NCBI GenBank assembly: GCA_951802195.1
Contig: OX637629.1
Span: forward strand, 558,001 to 622,000
Direction: 5' to 3'
Source of the DNA: Tausonia pullulans
Lineage: Eukaryota > Basidiomycota > Tremellomycetes > Cystofilobasidiales > Mrakiaceae
DNA length: 64,000 bases
How positions within the stretch are numbered: position 1 is the first letter of the stretch; each line of letters begins with the position of its first letter. Shown piece after piece: positions 57,284 to 64,000 of this stretch. The notes beneath the pieces were generated by a model. That model did not search any database. It was not told where the DNA came from and saw only the letters and a list, made by a program, of their open reading frames with translations. The translations under genes were made by a program, and so were the position numbers.

Positions 57284-60200
57284 ATGAGCCCGCACCCCCA
57301 GGGCCCCAATCGGCTCTCCATACCTGCGTCATATCCGTCGTCAGAGCAACCGCCACGAGCCCGCTCAGCGCAGAGCCTCAATGCCCGGTTCCTCGCGTAC
57401 GCGAGGGGTGAGCCGCTGCCCGCCGGCGCCACTGCTACTGGTGACGAGGGCATCGCCGCTTCCTCGCCCTCCCACTACACCCTGACGCCGGCGTCAGCGC
57501 CGCTTCAGCAGCCGATACGACGGCTCCCCCCACCGCCATCACCTGCTCAGCAGCAGCAACTGCCGCTTCCGCCCCGGTACCACCAGCCAACGTCAGAAGC
57601 GTCTGGCAGCGGACCTTCGACGGCGGGGTCCGCGTCGGCATTCCGGTGGGAAGACGCCTCGTCGTCTCAATCTCCCTCGCCTTCACTTTCGCCCTCACCA
57701 TCGCCGTCGCCCGGCGGCAGGATGACGGAGGCCCAGCGGCTCATGATGGAGGCCGCTGACGAGGAGGAGGCCCTCCGGCTCTCGCTCGAGGAGATGGACC
57801 TCCAGGAGAAGAGGAGGCGCTTGCGGGAGGAGGAGGCCGAGGAGGCGTGTCGGATGATTGAGTCGGTGGGAACGTTGGAGTGGCCGGACCGCGCTGGCGA
57901 TGAGACGTATGGCGGGCGTGGAGGAGGGCCTGGGGGCAGGGGGAGCGAGCCCTACTCGCATATTGTCAGTCTGGGTGTCGAGAGCGGAGACGAGCGCGAC
58001 ACGCATGGATCCGACGTCCTGCTTTGACCGAGCTGACACTGTTCTTCTTTCCAGCCACCGATACCCAGCAAAGACAAGCCTCCATCGCCCTCCCCCGTCC
58101 GTCAGCAGGCCACCACGACCTCGCCCTCGGACGCATTCGTCAGCGCTGAACATGCGTTGCACGCCGACCTTATCGCCAAGCTCAAGGCATGGCAATCCGG
58201 CCAGCTTCCAGCGTCACTCGAGTGGCACGAGGTCGTGCCTGAGGGTGTGCGCGAGAGTTTGTCGAAGGAGGAAGTTGAAAGACAAGGGTGCGTGCGATCA
58301 CCGGCCTGATGTCCTTCGAAGCGGCGCAGTGGCCGCGCAGAACATGCTGATTACTTTGACGCGGGACAGCTTGCTCTGGGAGATTTTTCGCTCTGAGCAG
58401 GAGTACGTCAAGGTGAGCTCTTGCGAGCTAACTGCTGACGGGTTTAAGGGTGGTGGTGGACTCTAGGCGCGGTGACTCACGGATAATGTAATATTCTAGA
58501 ACCTCGAGGGCGGTCTCAACGGCTTCTTCACGCCGCTTGCATCGGCGCCTCCGAACGTGATGCGTGAGTTCTAAAAATCCTCCCTCTCGCTCCACATCCG
58601 GGTAGCTCGTCTGAAGGCGGACCACCTATCGACAACAGCTCCGCAGAAGATGCGATCCTTCCTCGACGAGGTCTTTCACAACATGAGCGCCATCTTTCCC
58701 AAACACTCGCGAATGGTCTATCGTCTTCAGGAGCGCCAGATCGCACTCCATCCGATCGTTTCCTCCGTTTCCGACATCCTCATCGACGCCCTCTTTGATC
58801 TGCTGCAAGACTACGAGCGCTATCTCAAGCAGTTAGTTTCTTTCCAGTCGTCGTGCTTCGTGCTTATGTCCTCTGATCTAGATGATCGTCGTTTCACAGC
58901 TATCCATACGCTGAGGCGCGTCTGCGGCGCGAGGTGACGCGCAACGAGGCTCTGTCCAAGCTGGTCGACGTCAGTGGCGGCCGTCCTTTTTTAGTCCAGC
59001 AACTCCGCACTGACAGCGCCACCCTCGATCGATCTAGAAATGCGCCCGGGAACCAGTCGTAGTATGTTATCGACCATGTTACTCATTCTCGCTGCCCCAG
59101 TTGACGCTTGCCTGTGCCTCAGCGCAAGCAAGAGCTCGGCGCGTTCCTCGTCTCCCCACTCGGTCGGCTCTCCAAGCTCGGCCTTGTCCTGCGTCGGCTC
59201 CTTCAGATCACGCCCAAGGATCACGAGGATGCCGACCAAATACCCGTCGTGCTTGACCAGATCGACTCGATGCTACGTTCCGTCCGTGCGTCGTTGTTTG
59301 CTGTCTCCCCTCCTGTTGGCTTCCACTCCAGTAGCGTGCTGACGGAACGATTGAAATACCTGCAGAGCCTGGTGTTGACGCTGCGACAGCCAAGGTCAAA
59401 TCGTGGCAGATGGCCCAGAAGCTCCTGTTCCGCCGGGGGGAGCGCGTCGATCTCGATCTCGACCTCTCGAGCGACCAGCGAGCGCTACTCTCACAGGGGC
59501 CGATCTGCCGAAGAAATCGAACGGAGCGCGACTGGCATGGCTGGACGGACCTTTACCTCATTCTTTTTGACGTAAGCCGCTTTCACGTGAGCGCTTGAAG
59601 GGGGTAGGCGCTGACGAGTGTATCTCCTCTCCCAGAACTATCTCTTAATCACCCGGCAAGAAGTTCGACCGGGAGGCGACCCCAAGGACGAGGACGATCG
59701 AAGATATGCAGTCGTCTCCAGGGTGAGTGTTCCTTCCTTCTAGTCGTTTTGGTGATAGGTTCTGACTCCCCCTCTCCATAGCCAATCCCGCTAGAATTCC
59801 TCCAGCTCATCGGTAATGAAAACGACCCTGGAGAGCATCGCCGGGACATGATAGTGCGCCCTCCCTCGACCGGTTTCTCAACACTCGTACTGATGCCGTT
59901 CTCCTCGTCCAGATTGACTACCAGCGAACCAAACCACTTCGCCCGTCAACCATCCTGGACCGGGTGACTCAGCCTGATGTAGGGCTCGAGCCTCTTGCTC
60001 TTTAGGTTACTCAGCTCCTGAAACTGGCTTGATTTCTTTACAGCGAGGACACCTCTACCCCTTTCACCTCGAGCACCGGGCAAGCGGAAAGGGTTACAGC
60101 CTCTACGTCGAATCAGAAGCGCTCCGCCGGGATTGGATCTCCAAGATCAAGGAGCAGATCCTCGTTCGCCGAGTCCTTCGGGAGAACAACCAGGTGTGCC

Positions 60201-62360
60201 TATCGCCGACCGCTCCGGCTTTCATGAAATCTTGTTGACCCGTTGGCCCTATGTGTCCTGGCCCTGCAGCTGTTCTCGATACAAGGCATCACATACTTCC
60301 CTCCTCGCCGAAGCTCGTCGACGAACAGTCCCTCACGGCCCCTCTCGATCCAGCGGTTGTCCATGACAACCGAGAGCCCTTCGGCTTCGTCTGCGAGCGA
60401 CAACTCGCATTCGCACTCGCAGTCGTATTCGTACTCCGCCGGGACCTCGCCTACCATCTCGTCAGTGGCTCCATTCACCCCGCTCCAGCGGGCGTCGACT
60501 TCGTCGGCGCTCACCGATTCGGCCCCTCCGTCGAGCTCGTCTTCATCGCCCTCGCCGGCGCCTGCCAAGATCATCTGTGGAGCGACTTTCAGTGGGTGAT
60601 TTCTAGACCGAAGTGTGTTTCTCTTGTTCACTGAAGAAATTTCCCCTCTTTCCCAGCTCGAGAGGGACGCGACATGCTAGTCATCGGTGATTCGACGGGA
60701 GTCACCTTCGGCTACCAAGACGACTCTGCTTGTCCGTCCATCGCTCTCCGCATTAGCTACATCCTTACTGGGAAACTGACAATGGACACCCAAACGCACA
60801 GCCCACCGGCAGCTCATCGAGTCGACCTCGGTCGTAGATCTGTTCATCCTCGACGAGTTCGACCGGCTCCTCGTCCTTGCCATGGGCTGCCTCTACTCGT
60901 TCAACCTGTCGCTCCTTCTCCCCACCTCTGACCCAGACGAGTGGCCTCGCACAAAGAGGGAGTCCGGCGAGGTTTTGAACGGCTGGGGCGAAAATGTGTG
61001 AGTGCCGCGTTCTTCTATCTTTTGCCCTCTGTACTACGCCAGCGAAGCGCTGATCAAGGCTCTCTCTGCCCGTCCAGCACCATGTTCCGAGTAGGCGCAC
61101 TCCAGGGGACGCCGCTGGTCATCTACTGCTGCTACAACCGCATCGTTGGCCGTAAGCCTCGCATCTCACGGTCCAGATCACTCGCCCTCTTTTGCTGACT
61201 TCTTTCCCGTTGAAGAAACAACACTTTACGCCCTCGAACCCTTCCACCCGCCGAGGTCCCAGTTGCGCGGATCAGGCAACCCGCTTCACCGCGACCCGGC
61301 CGTGGGACCGACGTACAGGCCATTTGCGCAGGCGTTTGTGCCTGGGCAAATCTACAACATTGGCTTCTTCGATCGATGCCTTTACATCCCGACGTGCGTG
61401 CGCTTTCACCTGCTCCGGGAGCCAGACTGATCCTGCTCTCCCCATTTCCACCGTTTGTAGTGCGCACGGCTTTGTCGTATTGGACCCTCTCAAGTGAGTT
61501 TCCCTGTTGCTCCCTTGCCCCAAATCCAAGGCTGAATATACATCGTCTCTTCCAGCCTCTCAGCCAACGTCTCCGCCCCCTGTTTTCCCAGTGGTTCACT
61601 ATCAACGTCCGATGCAGCTGTGTACGCGACGCTCAAGAGCAAAGTCACCTCGACCAAGGCGCTCCTCATGCACCGGCTCAACGACAACGCGTCTATCCTT
61701 GTCTACGAGGGCGGCGCAGTCTGGGGTAAGCTCGCCGCGTCTCGTCTGTTTCTCCCTGGATGAGCTCTGATATAAGAGGGTTTCCACTCAGTCGACCGGC
61801 ATGGCGTGATTCTGAACCAGGGCGTGCGTGCTTTCCCCCGAAGCGTTTCCCGACCTGATCATCGCCTGACTGGCGCGCCTTCCCCCTTTCTCAGAGCTTC
61901 GTTGTCTGGGAGACGAAGTTGGTTGTTTTCTTCCTTCCTTGTAACCTGAGTCCACATTTTGAAAGTTTGCATCCTCCAGACCTGCCGCCGCCTCTGTTCG
62001 GTCTGGCGCCCACGTGGTCTTGTTCTCCACGTCCGGGCGCTTCCTCGAGATCCGCAACGCCTACAGTGGTAAGTTACTAGCTTTCTTCCTGCCAGTCCCT
62101 CCCTGTCTTATGCGCTTCGTCGTCGTCGTCCAGGTCGCCTCGAAGAAGTTCTCGAAGGCGTCGGTCTCCGTCTCGTCGGTGACGACCCGTCCCGCAACCT
62201 TCTCGGCTCGCGCATCCCCAACGGAAAGATATCCGACTCACTCTTCCAGCTCGTCGAGACAGTCGCGCTGCCCATCAGTGCACGACCACCGATGATGAGC
62301 CAGATGACGGACTCGAGCCGGGCGAGCCTGGAGAGCTATCGCATGTCCCGGGTTGGTTGA
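57284..62360 (+). CDS. Rho1 guanine nucleotide exchange factor (Rom2-like; DH-PH-CNH)
   Basis: Rom1/2-type GEFs load GTP onto Rho1 at the cell surface in the wall-integrity pathway. The start at 57284 (MSPHPQGPNRLSIPASYPSS) follows a CCGACC context; an in-frame ATG at 57080 is the alternative. The N-terminal third is Ser/Pro/Gln-rich with an acidic helix EEEALRLSLEEMDLQEKRRR (about 57760-57820). The DH domain begins LLWEIFRSEQEYVKNLE (58370-58500) and runs to about 59240. The PH domain is at about 59560-60190 (DLYLILFDNYLLITRQ; LYVESEALRRDWISKIKEQI). The citron-homology domain spans 60640-62260 (LFILDEFDRLLVLA; VIYCCYNRIVG; FVVLDPL). It ends RMSRVG at TGA 62358-62360. No clear DEP domain is seen, unlike yeast Rom2. 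About 20 introns. Confidence 0.88.
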
Positions 62361-62574
62361 TTGCTTGTCAAGACGTCTGCTGTTCCCATCTATCTCCCAT
62401 TTGCTTTCTCTATCTCTTTTTCTCTCCACTTGCATGCACCACTCTTCGCTACACCATCCAACACATGAGCCTTTTCCTTGATGAGCGCCGCGCCGTATTC
62501 GGAACAAGAGGGGTCCATCCTAGGGGCAATCCTCCTTCCATCTCATCACACCTCCCATAGCCATCATCGGCTGT

Positions 62575-64000
62575 CTACTGTCCCGCCTTCCAGTAGCAGA
62601 TGTCGCCGTCGACGATCTCGTACGTCTTGCCCTGCTGACGCGACTTTCCGGCCGCCTTGACAGCCGCCTCGGTCCCGCACTCCTGGAGGTCGGCGTACGA
62701 GAAGATCTCACCACAGACGAACTTCTGCTCGAAGTCCGAGTGGATGACACCGGCCGCGGCGGGGGCCTTGATGCCCTGCTGGACCGTCCAGGCGCGGACC
62801 TCGCCGGGACCGCAGGTGAAGTATCGGATGAGGCTGGAAGTGAAAGAAAGAGGGGGGGGGGGGGGTGGGGGGTGGGAGGAGGATCAGCGCTGCTGCTGCG
62901 TGTTGCTGTTCAGGCCGCGCGACTCACTTGAGCGAAGCATAACCAGCGGTGGTGATCCGACCGAGACCAGGCGTCGATCCAAGAGCCGTGGCCTTCGCAA
63001 GACCCAACTTCTCCAGCTCCTCACCCTGCTCCTCAAAGGGGAGGACGACGAGGCGCTCCTCGAGGGCGACGGAGAAGGGGAGGAGCTGGTCTCCCGGGTT
63101 GTGCTCGTCGATCCAAGCCTTGATCTTGGGGAGCCACTTGTTCTTCTTGCGGACGTAGTCCCGCTCGGAGAGGTTGACGAGGTAGGTGACGGGCTTGGCG
63201 GTCAGAAGCTGGAGGTCGTTGATGTGCTCGATCTGGAAGGTTGGGGAAGGGCGTCAGTAATGTCTCCTGGCGGAGATGAAGGGTAGACGACTAACCTCCT
63301 TGTTGTTCCAGTTGCCTTTGCGAAGGTCGCGCTTGTCCTCGGAGAGGAACTTGAGAACCTTCTCCATGGTGGACTGGGCGGGAGAGAAAAAGAAAGAAGA
63401 GTGGGTAAGCAAGGAGTCAGACAATGGGAGGGGAGGGGGGACACGTACGAGGACCTCCTTCTTGGCCTTGTCCTGGAGACTGTTTCCGCCGGCACCGCGG
63501 ACGATCTTCTGCTGCTGTGCGATGGCCTTCTCGGTCTGTTGTTCGACAGGAGTGGAGGACCAGGGCGGTCAGGCAATGAAATCGACAGACCAGCATCGCG
63601 GCAACTCGAGGACGACCGCACCCAGTCAATGTCCTTGAGCCGGAGCTCGTTCTGGATGATCTCCATGTCGCGGATCGGGTTGACGTCTCCCTCAACGTGG
63701 ATGACCTCGGCGTCGTCGAACGCACGGACGACCTGGAAGATGGCATCGACGGCGCGGACGTGCGACAGGAAGGCGTTACCGAGACCGGCTCCGGTGGAGG
63801 CACCTGCGAGAGTAAGGTAGGCCACTCGTCAGTCCGGGCGGGAAGGAGGAGCGGATCACGAGCGGCACAAGGATAGGGATAGGGGGACGTACCGGCGGTG
63901 AGACCGGCAATGTCGATGCAAGTGAGGAAGGCGGGGACGACCGACTTGGGCTTGTAAACATCGACGAGCCAGTCGAACCGGGCGTCGGGGACGTTGACAC
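62575..64000 (-). CDS. OLA1: Ola1/YchF-type Obg-like ATPase (5' partial at window edge)
   Basis: Ola1 is a conserved cytosolic P-loop ATPase acting in translation and stress response. The gene enters at 64000 with [20 protein letters not shown], just after the P-loop. [10 protein letters not shown] (Walker B, G3-like), [20 protein letters not shown] and [20 protein letters not shown] follow. The helical domain and [12 protein letters not shown], where NLSE replaces the GTP-specific NKxD, support ATP preference. The C-terminal TGS domain ([33 protein letters not shown]) ends at TAG 62575-62577. Six introns in view. Convergent with the RhoGEF gene, 214 bases between stops. Confidence 0.95.

Noticed and set aside
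1-64000. CRISPR array, operon-type defence system or prophage
   Set aside because: No spaced direct-repeat array. Genes are intron-bearing eukaryotic genes, so bacterial systems are not expected.

Overview
The window is nuclear DNA of a GC-rich, intron-rich basidiomycete fungus. Genes are closely packed on both strands, and nearly all are split by short introns of about 50-90 bases with GT..AG ends. Products include a B-type cyclin, an H2A/H2B pair, a Grr1-type F-box protein, a Rom2-type RhoGEF and a Rim20/PalA pH-signalling protein. Gene structure and composition suggest a Pucciniomycotina (red-yeast-like, Microbotryomycetes-type) lineage. That placement is inference.

Layout. 0-11 kb: the tail of an actin-related protein (Arp5-like), then Rim20 and a GPI-anchored acid phosphatase on the minus strand, then a membrane-anchored multicopper oxidase on plus. 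11.5-19 kb: a Gln/Pro-rich von Willebrand A-domain protein and a Gap1/IQGAP-type RasGAP (plus). 19.6-26.4 kb: an aldehyde dehydrogenase, a peroxisomal SCP2-domain protein (minus) and an MDR oxidoreductase (plus). 26.7-35.9 kb: a Grr1-like F-box/LRR protein and a cytosolic phospholipase A2-like enzyme (minus). 35.9-42.6 kb: a gene-poor block with five tRNA genes (Lys twice, Ser, Ala, Glu), two large inverted duplications, a dispersed repeat of about 80 bp and homopolymer tracts. 42.6-51.6 kb: a BRCT plus homeodomain protein, divergent H2A and H2B, and cyclin B. 52.3-64 kb: a small Cys-rich secreted protein, an Rpr2/Rpp21-type zinc protein divergent from a GLTSCR1-domain protein, a RhoGEF, and the 3' part of an Ola1/YchF ATPase running off the right edge.

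The genes do not form one pathway. The block reads as ordinary core-genome content: growth signalling (RasGAP, RhoGEF, Grr1), cell cycle and chromatin (cyclin B, H2A/H2B, GLTSCR1, Arp5-like), and lipid or phosphate metabolism (PLA2, SCP2, acid phosphatase, ALDH). The least ordinary items are the BRCT-homeodomain fusion and the tRNA-Lys inverted repeat. Splice sites were called by eye, so exon borders are approximate unless stated.
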